NCBI RefSeq assembly: GCF_009765985.1
Contig: NZ_LMUM01000016.1
Coordinates: 1-64,000 of the forward strand
Reading direction: 5' to 3'
Origin: Acidobacterium sp. S8
Lineage (GTDB): Bacteria > Acidobacteriota > Terriglobia > Terriglobales > Acidobacteriaceae
DNA length: 64,000 nt
The notes below the pieces were generated by a model. It ran no database searches. It saw nothing but the letters and a program-made list of their open reading frames with translations, and was not told the origin of the DNA. Position 1 is the first letter of the stretch. Each line of letters opens with the position of its first letter. The position numbers were made by a program, and so were the translations under genes. This document shows, one piece after another, positions 27,226 to 36,406 of the stretch.

Positions 27226-28683
27226 GTGTCGAAAACCGTCAGCTCGTTCGAACTCACTCTCAATAGCCGTCCGCAGCACCAGACTTTAACAACGTGGTTG
27301 TATGGAGAACTGCGACTTGCCATTCTTGTAGGTCGGCTTGGGCCTGGCACGAGACTACCGGCCTCCCGAGACTTCGCCAGCCAGTACGGCCTCTCACGTG
27401 GAACAGTTGTCAGCGTTCTCGAACGTCTGCAAGCTGAGGGATACGTATCCAGTCGTGTTGGATTAGGTACGTGGGTAAATCACATAGCCGCACCTCCGCC
27501 AACCCAGCGGATGACATCGACTCCTCCGGCTTACATTCGTCGTGTCATTTCGGCATACGTCCAGCCAAAGCCATTCGTCGACTTAGCTTTTCCAGAGGGC
27601 GTCCGCCCGTTTAGGATCGGGAATCCAGCCACCAACGAATTCCCATCCGAGATCTGGGGACGTATAGCGGCAAACCGGGCACGAAACTTCAGGTCATGGC
27701 TGAAGACAGAAGCTGATCGGCGTGGCTATCGGCCATTACGCGACGCGATTGCCGAGTATTTGCGCACGTCTCGCGGCGTGCGATGCAGTTCGGAACAGAT
27801 CATGATCGTTTCTGGGATACAACAAGCGCTGGACCTGTTGGCACGCTTTCTTCTGAAACCGCGGGACCCGATATGGATGGAGGATCCTGGATATTTCGGA
27901 GCCAGCATCGCGTTCGGCAATGTGGGGGCAAGAATCATCGGTGTGCCGGTAGACGAAGAAGGCCTGTCTGTCTCTGCCGGAATGAAAATTTGTCCGCGTG
28001 CCAAGGGCGTCTATCTGACGCCCGCTCACCAGTTTCCGCTGGGTGTCACAATGTCCCTGGAACGACGGATGGCCGTTCTTAGCTGGGCTTCACGTTCTGG
28101 CGCCTTTGTGATTGAGGATGATTACGACAGTGAGTACCGCTTCGAGGGACAGCCGGTGCCCGCCTTGCAAAGCCTTGATAATCATTCAAATGTGATCTTC
28201 ATCGGATCATTCAGCAAGACACTGTTTCCATCCTTACGCTTGGGTTACGTAGTGCTGCCTCCGTCATTAGCTGATTATTTCCTGGCCTTCCGTTATCAAA
28301 CAGATTTTCGGAATTCGACCTTCGACCAGGCAGTCCTCTGCGACTTCATCGTGGATGGACATTTGGCACGCCATCTGCGACGCATGCGTAATCTGTATGC
28401 CGGCCGCCTCGCGGCATTGATCGAAGGGAGCAAGCAACATCTAAGTGGCTTGCTTGAACTTTCCGAAGTCAGGGCCGGGCTCTACACTATCGGGTTTCTC
28501 AAAAACGGGATGACTTCACGGCAAGCGGAGAAGCTGGCGGCGGCCCAGGGAATTGAAGTTCTCGCCCTTGACCGATTTACCTTGAGACGTCCTGACCCGA
28601 AGGGACTGCTTCTGGGCTTTGCTGGCTACGATAAGCCTGCGATTTGGGAAGGCTTGATTCGACTCGCCAAGGCATTGAGTTAA
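27226..28683 (+). CDS. MocR/PdxR-type regulator (GntR winged helix fused to aminotransferase domain)
   Basis: 485 residues. Residues about 20-90: GntR winged helix (LYGELRLAILVGRLGPGTRL; ASQYGLSRGTVVSVLERLQA). Residues about 130-485: fold-type I aminotransferase domain that binds PLP or a PLP adduct, with the lysine in FIGSFSKTLFPSLRLGY, the DDYDSEYRFEG motif (PLP-ring Asp and Tyr) and the C-terminal Arg in LLLGFAGYDKP context. Starts at GTG 27226. MocR regulators usually control a divergent gene, here the DoxX-like membrane protein, often in response to PLP or amino compounds. Confidence 0.93.
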   Translation: MSKTVSSFELTLNSRPQHQTLTTWLYGELRLAILVGRLGPGTRLPASRDFASQYGLSRGTVVSVLERLQAEGYVSSRVGLGTWVNHIAAPPPTQRMTSTPPAYIRRVISAYVQPKPFVDLAFPEGVRPFRIGNPATNEFPSEIWGRIAANRARNFRSWLKTEADRRGYRPLRDAIAEYLRTSRGVRCSSEQIMIVSGIQQALDLLARFLLKPRDPIWMEDPGYFGASIAFGNVGARIIGVPVDEEGLSVSAGMKICPRAKGVYLTPAHQFPLGVTMSLERRMAVLSWASRSGAFVIEDDYDSEYRFEGQPVPALQSLDNHSNVIFIGSFSKTLFPSLRLGYVVLPPSLADYFLAFRYQTDFRNSTFDQAVLCDFIVDGHLARHLRRMRNLYAGRLAALIEGSKQHLSGLLELSEVRAGLYTIGFLKNGMTSRQAEKLAAAQGIEVLALDRFTLRRPDPKGLLLGFAGYDKPAIWEGLIRLAKALS

Positions 28684-28947
28684 CCAGAGCCTCGTGGCCC
28701 ATCGATTCTGAGCAGAGAGTGCCATCGCCTGCTGGTGAAACCAGCCGAATTTTACTAGATGGTAATTTTCAGCGCTTTGCCCGTTTGCAAAATCGCCCGA
28801 TATACCCTCGGTCCGGCTCGGTAGAAAAGTTAGGTATCTGCTTAAAAAGCGCCCTTCATCATTTCATTTTGCTGTGGAGAAGCAGGCAAATCACTAAATT
28901 CACCAATACATTTTCTCCGGCTGCTAGAATCAGCGCGTTAGAAAAAC

Positions 28948-29622
28948 GTGAAGTATTACATATACATTTCGGACGCCCAGGTAGATGTGCTTTTTTCACA
29001 GCTGCGGGGAGCTCTCAAGAAGAGGGTGACGGTCGGGTCCAAGATCGATACGAATCTCTTTGGCGCGTGGGAATCCGCTGAGACCAAAACTGAAGAGAGC
29101 CGTATAGCGCGACTCGAAACCGTACTCGAATACATTCGCGGATCTGGGGAGGTAGGCACGGTAGATGAGCCAAATGAATATTTTGAAGGCTCATTAGAGA
29201 TGAAATGGAGTGACTGTATTCTTGATCGATCCTTTCTGGCATATTTTGGGGCGGAGACAAAGCAAACGATCCTCGGTTTAGGTGGTCCCGTCCGTAACCT
29301 GATAGGAAATACGACGGGGGCCGCGTTCCCTATGAGCGTCTCGACGCCAGCTGTGCTTCATTTCTTGTCGGTCTACCTTGATACGCAGAAGAATGATTTG
29401 GCCCACACCTCGGTTATGGATGCACCAGAAGAGTTGAGATATTCGACGCGGCATGCTTTGCGGTCCATCTATGGTCCGAATCAGCAGCTTGAGTTCTTTG
29501 CTAGACGGCTGGCCTACTGGCCTGCCAAGACAAAACCGCCAGGTGAATCCGATTTCCCCAATGTCCTCGTTGGAACACCGCTTTACGTGGCTATGGCAAC
29601 CGATAGAACCAGCTTTTTCTAA
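28948..29622 (+). CDS. Hypothetical protein, resembles DUF7019 family
   Basis: 224 residues from GTG 28948, cytoplasmic, no signal peptide or membrane segment. The N-terminus MKYYIYISDAQVDVLFSQL resembles a family I recall as DUF7019, where KYYIYISD-x-KVDML is conserved. A later segment (SVMDAPEELRYSTRHALRSI; FARRLAYWPAKTKPPG) is also of that type. Members occur singly in diverse bacteria with no assigned function. No operon partner here: 264 bases separate it from MocR and 380 from the next gene. Confidence 0.65.
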   Translation: MKYYIYISDAQVDVLFSQLRGALKKRVTVGSKIDTNLFGAWESAETKTEESRIARLETVLEYIRGSGEVGTVDEPNEYFEGSLEMKWSDCILDRSFLAYFGAETKQTILGLGGPVRNLIGNTTGAAFPMSVSTPAVLHFLSVYLDTQKNDLAHTSVMDAPEELRYSTRHALRSIYGPNQQLEFFARRLAYWPAKTKPPGESDFPNVLVGTPLYVAMATDRTSFF

Positions 29623-30002
29623 TCACCGCAAATACTGATGGAGGTCGCCGCCTACGATCTCGTGAGACTTTTCAGCCAGTGGGTTCCACCAGCCGTGGCT
29701 GGTGAAAACTCGATACTCATGAGAGCGGCATGATTTTTTTGGGATGGAAAATGGTCAGCCGTTCCCGGCGAATCGCTTATAGAGCCTTCTGACGCGGCGT
29801 TATTTTGGACGTTGTCTCACATCTGAGTTTTCAATACCCACAGGTCGCCCGTTCAATAAGCGATGTTCTCATCCGCAATCTTGGCAGTGTGAATGAACCA
29901 AGGATTTTCCTCTCCCCGAGTTAATTTCCCCATCGGCGCCGGAAACCGCTACTATGTTCCAAAGTTTTCGAGGCGGTCGTGAGACGCGACGGGGAAGACA
30001 AG
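29623..30002. other. Intergenic region with strong inverted repeat
   Basis: 380 bases without a gene. It contains the near-perfect palindrome at 29687-29704. No clear promoter for the HEAT-repeat gene could be picked. Confidence 0.4.
29687..29704. repeat. Inverted repeat CACCAGCC-GT-GGCTGGTG
   Basis: Eight-base arms are exactly complementary around two central bases, followed by AAAA. It can form a hairpin with a stem of six or seven pairs. It lies 65 bases after the DUF7019-like stop. It could be a terminator without a U-tract, or a REP-like element. I see no second copy in the window. Confidence 0.4.
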
Positions 30003-30869
30003 ATGAGATTATTGATTTGCGCAATCTGCCTGGTTGTTTTGTCCACAGTTGCAGCGCCTTCAACCGCGCAGGATTCTGCCCAAGCCCAAGAGCAGACTGC
30101 CTGGACGGTATTGAACACTGGCCTTAAGGACAACAGCACTGACGTGCGCGCAATAGCGGCCCACGTACTTGGCGAGCTCAACGGCAATGCAAAGGCCAAA
30201 GATGCCGCAATTTCTGCCTTGAAGAACGACAAGCAGGCCGTGGTGCGAGCCGCTGCGGCTCAATCACTTGGAGAGATGGGAGCGAAAGACGCAATTGCGG
30301 ACTTACACGCGACCTTTCAGGACACGGACCCGTTGGTTATCATCGCCGCCGCACACTCGCTCATCGAGCTGGGTGACAACTCGGGATACAACGTGTATTA
30401 CGCAGTCCTTACCGGAGGGCAGAAGACCGGCCAAAGCCTGACCGAGCAGCAGAAGAAAATGCTCAAAGATCCAAAGAAGATGGCGGCTCTCGGCGTACAG
30501 GCGGGCATCGGGTTTATACCATTCGGCGGCCTTGCCATGGGCGGATATAAATTGCTCACCCGCGACGATACCTCACCGGTGCTGGCTGCGGCAGCTCTGA
30601 TGCTGGCCAAAGACCCTGATCCAAAGAGCGGAAAAGCGCTGGCCGAGGCATCGGCCAACAAGGACAAATGGCTCGTCCGCGCCGCCGCATTCGATGCAAT
30701 TGCCAGGCGCGGAGATCCGGCATTGCTGGACGCGGCTGAGGCCGGCCTCCAGGACGACAAGGACCAGGTAAAGATTTCAGCTGCTGCAGCGGTAATTCGC
30801 CTGCACGACATTCAGATGCAGCCGAAGCCCGAACCCCAAAAACCCGCTTCCAAAAAGCCGAAGAAATAG
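30003..30869 (+). CDS. Exported HEAT-repeat protein
   Basis: About 288 residues from ATG 30003 (the frame from 29979 adds eight residues before the signal peptide). Signal peptide LLICAICLVVLSTVAAPSTA. HEAT-type repeats before and after a middle insert: VRAIAAHVLGELNGNAKAKD, VVRAAAAQSLGEMGAKDAIA, LVIIAAAHSLIELGD, LVRAAAFDAIARRGDPALLD, VKISAAAAVIRLHD. The insert (about residues 145-185) has a glycine-rich GIGFIPFGGLAMGGYKLL that could touch membrane. The C-terminus is a Lys/Pro tail. Probably a periplasmic scaffold protein; no operon partners. Confidence 0.8.
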   Translation: MRLLICAICLVVLSTVAAPSTAQDSAQAQEQTAWTVLNTGLKDNSTDVRAIAAHVLGELNGNAKAKDAAISALKNDKQAVVRAAAAQSLGEMGAKDAIADLHATFQDTDPLVIIAAAHSLIELGDNSGYNVYYAVLTGGQKTGQSLTEQQKKMLKDPKKMAALGVQAGIGFIPFGGLAMGGYKLLTRDDTSPVLAAAALMLAKDPDPKSGKALAEASANKDKWLVRAAAFDAIARRGDPALLDAAEAGLQDDKDQVKISAAAAVIRLHDIQMQPKPEPQKPASKKPKK

Positions 30870-31168
30870 CCCCAATCTCGTTTTTGCCGGAGACTTCTCC
30901 ACGGGAATTGTGGCTTGGGATCGTCTATATGTAGACACATTTCGGAGAAGAAACAGGCGCCGCGCAATGATATGCGTGTGAACTCATGTGGGCGCAGGCG
31001 ATGATTCATCCCTTGACTCGGCGCTTCTCCCGAGCGCCCGATGGCCTGAAGGGTTCTGTGGACAGCGCGGGGTACCCGTCAACCACATTCAAGGAGAGGT
31101 GTACACTCGCTGCATTACCCAAGCGCGGCAAGTTCAGGTAATTAATTGCTCACATAGGGGGTTCGACG

Positions 31169-31474
31169 ATGCAGGTTTCTGATGACCACCTTCGGGGAAG
31201 AACAGTAATTGCGGCTGACGGGCAAGCGATCGGCGAAGTTGCTGCTCTGTTTATTGACACCTCCACGTGGATTATCGCCGCGCTCCAGATCAAATTGAAT
31301 AAGTCGGCCGCTGAGCAGATCGGTGCTGCCCGGGGCCTGCTCCGCGCTGCTACGCTCGAGTTACCTGTACGACTGGTCCAGTCAGTAGCGGACGCTGTCC
31401 TCCTGTCCGTTCCGACGCTAGAACTGCGGCAGACTTTTCCGGACACCGACGACCAGCACGAGGAAAAGTCTTAA
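31169..31474 (+). CDS. PRC-barrel domain protein
   Basis: 101 residues; a PRC-barrel core is seen in LRGRTVIAADGQAIGEVAAL followed by FIDTSTWIIAALQIKLNKSA. PRC barrels are small beta-barrels that bind RNA-processing or photosynthetic proteins; stand-alone forms in soil bacteria are of unknown function and often stress-induced. AGGGGG lies before the ATG. It is single, 299 bases after the HEAT-repeat gene. Confidence 0.78.
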   Translation: MQVSDDHLRGRTVIAADGQAIGEVAALFIDTSTWIIAALQIKLNKSAAEQIGAARGLLRAATLELPVRLVQSVADAVLLSVPTLELRQTFPDTDDQHEEKS

Positions 31475-31895
31475 CTCCTGAAGTGGTCCGCAGCCTTCCC
31501 TGAGAGTTGTTGATCGGAGATCCTAAGCTGGCCCCCGGGAGCACGCAGTCGCCCCTCCTGATTCCGCTCGTAGACTTCTCTTTGCGATCTCTTGTGTCTA
31601 GAGTTGCAAGCCTGCCATAGCCGGAAGGCGTCCGATCCAGAACATGAACAATAGTTATAATATGGCATCCGCGCGGCCACTTTTGTTTGGAATGCGTAAG
31701 ACATATCGATGGAAAGTAGGCTGTCGCCCCGTTGTTGCCTAAATGATCGCAGGATCGGGTTAGCGGTCACAACGGATACTGCTAACTCAGACAAAGATAA
31801 GCGTGTCATAACGCTAGAGTTGTGATTGGTCGCAAACGATTCAAATATCTCGCGAGCAGCGGGAATCGATGAGACAGGTTCTAGTGGAGGAAACG
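31475..31895. other. Intergenic region before the TetR regulator
   Basis: 421 bases without a convincing gene. It carries the exact inverted pair GTTAGC (31759-31764) and GCTAAC (31781-31786), and the palindrome at 31806-31825, both candidates for regulator binding. Confidence 0.4.
31806..31825. promoter_or_regulatory. Palindrome upstream of tetR-type gene
   Basis: TCATAACGCTAGAGTTGTGA: seven-base arms TCAnAAC/GTTnTGA complementary except one position, six-base centre. It is 70 bases before ATG 31896. A candidate self-control site, but unlike the three shared operators further on. Confidence 0.35.
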
Positions 31896-32639
31896 ATGTT
31901 TGATGTTGAGGGCAGAACGCTCATAAAGCGGATACCGCAACAGGAGCGCAGTCAAGCCCGCTTCGAAACAGTGTTGAAAGCCGCTCTTCATCTTTTCGCG
32001 GCGCGCGGATATGAAAGTACCTCCATGCGAGAAATCGCGCGCGAAGCAGGGATGCCGATCGCCACTGTCTACCAATATTTCCCGATGAAACTGGCTATCG
32101 TGCGCGAGATGTGGACCCGCTATACCTCAACGATTACGGAGACTCTCACAAAGGAGATTCACAAATTTCTGGACAACAGCACGGATGATTCGAGCCACCT
32201 GAATCACGTCATTATTGACAAGATGGCTGACCTCCAAGCGTCCAATCCCGCGTTCATCGAGATATGGAGCTGCGTAACTGCATCGATGGAGCTGCGCGCA
32301 CTCAACGTGGAAGACACTCTTCATAATGCACGTAGCATTGCGGATGCTCTGCGGCTGAGGCACCCTGAATGCGATGCGAGCGCCCTCTTCGATCGCGCCT
32401 TGATCGCGATCGAAGCTGCCAGCGCTACCACCAGGCTTGCTCTTACTCTTCCAGAGCCGCACCGTGCTCGTGTCCTTCGTTCGCTGACGACCGCACTCTC
32501 GGTGCTTCTCGACCCGAAGACTCTGGAGGCCAGCAAAGTTTTGTCACCAGAGAAGAAAAGACCTCGCGGAGACGGCGGCCGCAACGCCCGCACGAATGGG
32601 AAGGCTCGCCCTGCAAAGAAACGGGCAAAGCACTTGTGA
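31896..32639 (+). CDS. TetR/AcrR-family transcriptional regulator
   Basis: About 247 residues from ATG 31896, which has GTGGAGGAAACG upstream; the frame from 31869 adds nine residues. The N-terminal TetR DNA-binding domain is clear (ARFETVLKAALHLFAARGYE; STSMREIAREAGMPIATVYQ; YFPMKLAIVREMW). The all-helical C-terminal ligand domain is unassigned. The C-terminus is a Lys/Arg-rich disordered tail (KKRPRGDGGRN; KARPAKKRAK), uncommon for the family. It is convergent with the MFS gene (18-base gap). I infer that it is the repressor acting at the 19-base near-palindromes at 33888, 34015 and 38776. Confidence 0.9.
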   Translation: MFDVEGRTLIKRIPQQERSQARFETVLKAALHLFAARGYESTSMREIAREAGMPIATVYQYFPMKLAIVREMWTRYTSTITETLTKEIHKFLDNSTDDSSHLNHVIIDKMADLQASNPAFIEIWSCVTASMELRALNVEDTLHNARSIADALRLRHPECDASALFDRALIAIEAASATTRLALTLPEPHRARVLRSLTTALSVLLDPKTLEASKVLSPEKKRPRGDGGRNARTNGKARPAKKRAKHL

Positions 32640-32657
32640 CCTCCATAGCTTGCAAGG

Positions 32658-33845
32658 TTATGTCAAAGAAGCCGGCACCCGCGGACGTTCTGCCTCGTGC
32701 AGACTGACCGCATAATAAAGCCCGAGAGCCACCAGGTTAAACGCGAGGACTACGATGCCTACAGACGGCGCACCAAATACATCGTTCAAATTCGCCGACA
32801 AACCGGGTCCCAGCCCATTGCCGAGTGTTACCAGGCTTGTCCCAGCGGCAACTACGCGTCCAGTCCGATCAAGGCTGGCGGCCAAACCCAGTTGGCAGAT
32901 AACCGAGGACAGGTTCGTGATCGATTGCAAAACATTGGCCGCGACAAATATCCAGTGGACCGTAATCACACTGATAAGAAGAATTGAGATGGCATTCAAC
33001 GCGATCAAAACGAACAATGAATAGAACCTTCCCAGCCGACCACTTATCCAGGCGGATGCCACAGCGCCGAGTAGCAGCAGGAGAGTGGCGACGGAGAGCA
33101 GAATCCCAATCGCGTGGCTACTAAAGCCGGCGCGCGCGCCGAAGGTTTCCTCCAAACTCCAGAATGCGCCCTGCCCTAGCTGTGTGAGAAAGATCGCTGC
33201 GACCACGAACACAGCGGTTGAATTAAATGACGACTTTAATTGTTGCTGACCAGAGTCCGGTCTGCTGGATACTGACGGCAGGCGCCTCAATAGGTAGGTG
33301 CCGCTCATGGCGACCAGCAAAAGGCAGAGATATGGACCGCGGTATCCAAGCCTGTCAACCATATAAGGCAACACCGCAAGCCAGATTGCAGCGTTCACGA
33401 TCGAAGCAATCGTCACAATGGCAATCAGCTTTTCCCGCTCAACTCCTCGCGACAAGACACTCGTTGCTTCGGCTCCCACAATACCTGCGCCTATTCCGGC
33501 AGCGAGGCGTGTTGCAAAAAGCATTGGCACCGCAGGAGAGACAAGCGTAACCGCTGTGCCCGCAATCGCGAGAGCGCCACCGAACAATGCCCGGTGTCTG
33601 CCGCCCCAGCGTCTGAAGGAATGGCCGTGGAAGAATGCGGTCAAATATATGGTTGTGAACGCCGAAACGGCCAACTCCATGCTTAATAACAATCCAGAGG
33701 CCCTGTCGGACAAGCCTGCCTTAGCCTGGAGAGTACTCATCAAGGCGGGCATGAGGAAAAGACTTGTCGTGGCAATCAGCTGCGACCCGATCGCAGGCAG
33801 CACGATCATTCGGTCCCGCCTACTTGGCAAGATGTTTCTCAACAT
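32658..33845 (-). CDS. MFS transporter
   Basis: About 395 residues, 12 membrane helices (for example VLPAIGSQLIATTSLFLMPA, FLTQLGQGAFWSLEETFGAR, SFNSTAVFVVAAIFL). The conserved cytoplasmic loop after helix 2 is FHGHSFRRWGGRHRALFGG. ATG 33845 is preferred over TTG 33857. The substrate cannot be read from the sequence; position next to a sugar kinase/aldolase operon with a shared operator suggests uptake of the operon's sugar or a related polyol, though drug-type export is possible with a TetR neighbour. Confidence 0.88.
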   Translation of the reverse strand: MLRNILPSRRDRMIVLPAIGSQLIATTSLFLMPALMSTLQAKAGLSDRASGLLLSMELAVSAFTTIYLTAFFHGHSFRRWGGRHRALFGGALAIAGTAVTLVSPAVPMLFATRLAAGIGAGIVGAEATSVLSRGVEREKLIAIVTIASIVNAAIWLAVLPYMVDRLGYRGPYLCLLLVAMSGTYLLRRLPSVSSRPDSGQQQLKSSFNSTAVFVVAAIFLTQLGQGAFWSLEETFGARAGFSSHAIGILLSVATLLLLLGAVASAWISGRLGRFYSLFVLIALNAISILLISVITVHWIFVAANVLQSITNLSSVICQLGLAASLDRTGRVVAAGTSLVTLGNGLGPGLSANLNDVFGAPSVGIVVLAFNLVALGLYYAVSLHEAERPRVPASLT

Positions 33846-33887
33846 GACTCCATGCAAGGTTTTGTAAGGCGGGATAACGCACCTATA

Positions 33888-33906
33888 ACATGACTAGTGA
33901 TCATGT
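33888..33906. promoter_or_regulatory. Operator 1 (MFS transporter promoter)
   Basis: ACATGACTAGTGATCATGT: arms ACATGA/TCATGT around a seven-base centre. It agrees with operator 2 at 16 of 19 positions. On the minus strand it is followed at once by the -10-like TATAGG, 43 bases before the MFS start. Confidence 0.65.
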
Positions 33907-34007
33907 ATTAGAAGATGGCGGATGAGACGCTGTCAATCGAAACGATTCAAAGCTTTCCTCCCTTTAACTAGTTCGCCGGAAGGGTGCGTGTCAATAGGGA
34001 TCGAGCA

Positions 34008-34036
34008 TTGACAAACATGACTATTGCTCATATTCT
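34008..34036 (+). promoter_or_regulatory. Sigma-70 promoter with operator 2 (kinase operon)
   Basis: TTGACA (34008-34013), 17-base spacer, TATTCT (34031-34036). The operator ACATGACTATTGCTCATAT fills the spacer and the start of the -10 (34015-34033), the layout of steric repression. The distance to the GTG at 34149 is 112 bases. Confidence 0.7.
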
Positions 34037-34148
34037 TGCTTGAGAAGCCGAGGATTCGCAAAGCTTGCAGGATTGGGTTCAGAATTGGGTGGACCAGCGG
34101 TCTTATCAAACAGACCCACGCCGAAGTCTACGTGCGCCAGGAGAGGCC

Positions 34149-35750
34149 GTGGCGACAAAACGCCATAAACGATTTGTACTTGCGGTTGACCTGGGGACGT
34201 CTGCGTGCAAATGCGCATTGGTGTCGCTCGAAGGGGCTGTCCATAAATGGAGTTCTCGCTCCATCCCCCTGCATATTGTCGATGGAATTGGGGCGGAGCA
34301 GGCGCCCGAAGACTGGTGGAACGCCTTTGTCAGCGCAGCTCGCGAGCTGATTGCCACACTGCCTGAGGTCCAGGGAGAAATTGCAGCTATTTGCTGTTCC
34401 TGTCAGGGCGAATGTACGGTTCCGGTTGATAAGAACGGCCTGCCGCTCCATCGTGCCATGTTGTGGTTTGACATGCGCGGACGTGACGCGATCCGCCGAA
34501 GAGCCGCGGGCCGGATCTTCTCGGTGGCCGGCTATGATCCGATCAAGCTGTTTCGCTGGATCAGGCGCTCAGGCGGTGCGCCGTCGCTCTCAGGGAAAGA
34601 TTCACTGGGGCATATGGCCTTCATCCAGAACTCCTGGCCAGAGATTTATGGCCGGACGCATAAATTTCTAAATGCGCTCGACTATATGAACTTGCGACTT
34701 ACAGGCAGGTTCGTTGCTACCGCGGATTCCATTCTGACTTCCTGGGTCACTGACAATCGCAATGTCGACCGTATCCGCTACGACCGGAAGCTGGTCGCAC
34801 AGTCGGGCATTGCGATGGATAAGCTTCCGGATATTGTCTCTTGCACGGAAGTGCTCGGCCCATTGTGCGATGCGGCTGCAAGGGAACTGGGGCTGCCGCA
34901 AAATACGCCCGTGGTAGCTGGCGCAGTGGATAATTCTGCTGCTGCGATTGGATCCGGCGCGGTTCGCGACGGAGAAGCGCACCTTTATATCGGTACGTCT
35001 TCATGGATTGGCATGCACGTTCCTTTCAAGAAGACAGACCCGTTTGCGCAGATCGCATCTGTACCGTGCGCGGTCAAGGGTCGGTACCTGGCGGTTGCTC
35101 TCCAGTCATCGGCTGGTTCTAACTTGTCTTTCCTCTGCGACAAGATACTTTTCCATGAAGACGGGCTCGGCGTTGAACGGCCAGAGAATGCTTATTCCGC
35201 GATAGACCGAATGGCCGCGAGTGCGCCAGCGGGCGCCCGCGGCTTGCTTTATGCTCCCTGGCTTTGTGGAGAACGCAGCCCGGTTGATGACCCTACCTTG
35301 CGAGCAGGTCTCTTGAACATGTCACTTCAGCACTCGCGCGAAGACGTAGTCCGGGCATTCCTTGAGGGTGTTGCCTTCAACACGCGTTGGATGGCGGTTC
35401 CATTAAATCGCTTTCTAGGGAAGGCGCTCGATCAAATCACGATGGTTGGCGGGGGAGCGACTTCCGACGTCTGGTGCCAGATCTTCGCCGATGTCTTAGG
35501 CATTCCGGTTCGACAGCCAGAAGCTCCTATTCAGGCAAACGCTATCGGCGCAGCACTGATTGCCGGCGTGGGAATCGGAGCCCTTTCCTACGACGACATA
35601 CCGGGCCTGATTCGCATCCGCCGCACCTACTTGCCCGACGCGGAAAGGCAAGCCCTGTACAAGGAAAGCTTCGAGACTTTCAAATTTGCCTACCGGCGCC
35701 TGGCGCCCTTTTATCGCCGATTGAATTCAGAGAAGAGAGCCCATCCATGA
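34149..35750 (+). CDS. FGGY-family carbohydrate kinase
   Basis: ATP-dependent sugar kinase of about 533 residues, xylulokinase-like. Phosphate-1 loop FVLAVDLGTSACKCALVS; substrate region AMLWFDMRGRDAIRR (catalytic-base Asp region); second domain with VAGAVDNSAAAIGSGAV, HLYIGTSSWIG and ATP-binding MVGGGATSDVWCQIFADVLG. GTG 34149 follows CAGGAGAGGCC; the open frame from TTG 34065 starts inside the leader. The stop overlaps the aldolase start (ATGA, 35747-35750), so they are coupled. A kinase-aldolase pair is typical of catabolism of a deoxysugar, pentulose or tetrulose; the exact sugar is not evident. Confidence 0.93.
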   Translation: MATKRHKRFVLAVDLGTSACKCALVSLEGAVHKWSSRSIPLHIVDGIGAEQAPEDWWNAFVSAARELIATLPEVQGEIAAICCSCQGECTVPVDKNGLPLHRAMLWFDMRGRDAIRRRAAGRIFSVAGYDPIKLFRWIRRSGGAPSLSGKDSLGHMAFIQNSWPEIYGRTHKFLNALDYMNLRLTGRFVATADSILTSWVTDNRNVDRIRYDRKLVAQSGIAMDKLPDIVSCTEVLGPLCDAAARELGLPQNTPVVAGAVDNSAAAIGSGAVRDGEAHLYIGTSSWIGMHVPFKKTDPFAQIASVPCAVKGRYLAVALQSSAGSNLSFLCDKILFHEDGLGVERPENAYSAIDRMAASAPAGARGLLYAPWLCGERSPVDDPTLRAGLLNMSLQHSREDVVRAFLEGVAFNTRWMAVPLNRFLGKALDQITMVGGGATSDVWCQIFADVLGIPVRQPEAPIQANAIGAALIAGVGIGALSYDDIPGLIRIRRTYLPDAERQALYKESFETFKFAYRRLAPFYRRLNSEKRAHP

Positions 35751-36406
35751 CTTTCGAACAAGCGCGCCACGAGGTTGTTTCGACCTGTCTGTTGTTGGCA
35801 GACAAAGGATACCTGGCTGGGACAGGCGGGAACGTTGCCTGCCGAATCGATGACGCCCATTTCGCCATTACTCCCTCGGCCACGGATTATTACGCAATGC
35901 TTCCGGAAGACATTTGCGTGCTCCGTTTAGACAATCTGCGTCAGGTTGCAGGAGCTCGTCGGCCCTCTGTCGAACTTAGACTGCATGCCAATATCCTGCG
36001 CGCGCGGCACGATTGCGACGCCAGCATTCACACGCATCAGCCGATTGCCAGCGCCTATACCTTGCTGGGTCGTGATCTCAGAATTGAAGAACCGCATCGC
36101 CGGACCCTTCTTGGGCCGAAGGCTGTGCTTGTCGGCTATGCGCCTTCTGGTACGAGTTGGCTGGCTTCGAAACTCGGCAAGACACTTCGGCCCGAGATCC
36201 ATGCCTATCTCATGCGCAACCATGGCGTTGTATGCTGCGGCGCGACGCTCGGCGAGGTTGTAGCTAGAGTGGAAGCGCTGGAGGCGGAGTGTACGAATTT
36301 CTTTCGCGACGTAATCAACAGCCGAATGAGCCGGAGTCTCGAGCCAAATTTGTCCGCAGTCCTCAGACAGTTGGACGGCGCCGCGGAAACAGAGTTCGCG
36401 CAATGA
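35747..36406 (+). CDS. Class II (zinc) aldolase/adducin family protein
   Basis: 219 residues, of the fuculose-phosphate/ribulose-phosphate type, which performs retro-aldol cleavage to dihydroxyacetone phosphate or a related product plus an aldehyde. Phosphate loop GYLAGTGGNVACRIDD, the two zinc histidines in ASIHTHQPIASAYTLL, the third in AYLMRNHGVVCCGATLGEV, and the usual ARHDCDASIH. Stops and starts overlap on both sides (ATGA with the kinase and the aminotransferase). It probably cleaves the phosphorylated product of the kinase; aldehydes could then be handled by the ALDH at 44488. Confidence 0.9.
   Translation: MTFEQARHEVVSTCLLLADKGYLAGTGGNVACRIDDAHFAITPSATDYYAMLPEDICVLRLDNLRQVAGARRPSVELRLHANILRARHDCDASIHTHQPIASAYTLLGRDLRIEEPHRRTLLGPKAVLVGYAPSGTSWLASKLGKTLRPEIHAYLMRNHGVVCCGATLGEVVARVEALEAECTNFFRDVINSRMSRSLEPNLSAVLRQLDGAAETEFAQ

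Noticed and set aside
34065-34148. Upstream TTG start for the FGGY kinase
   Set aside because: The added residues have no kinase homology, and GTG 34149 has a good ribosome site and starts at the fold.
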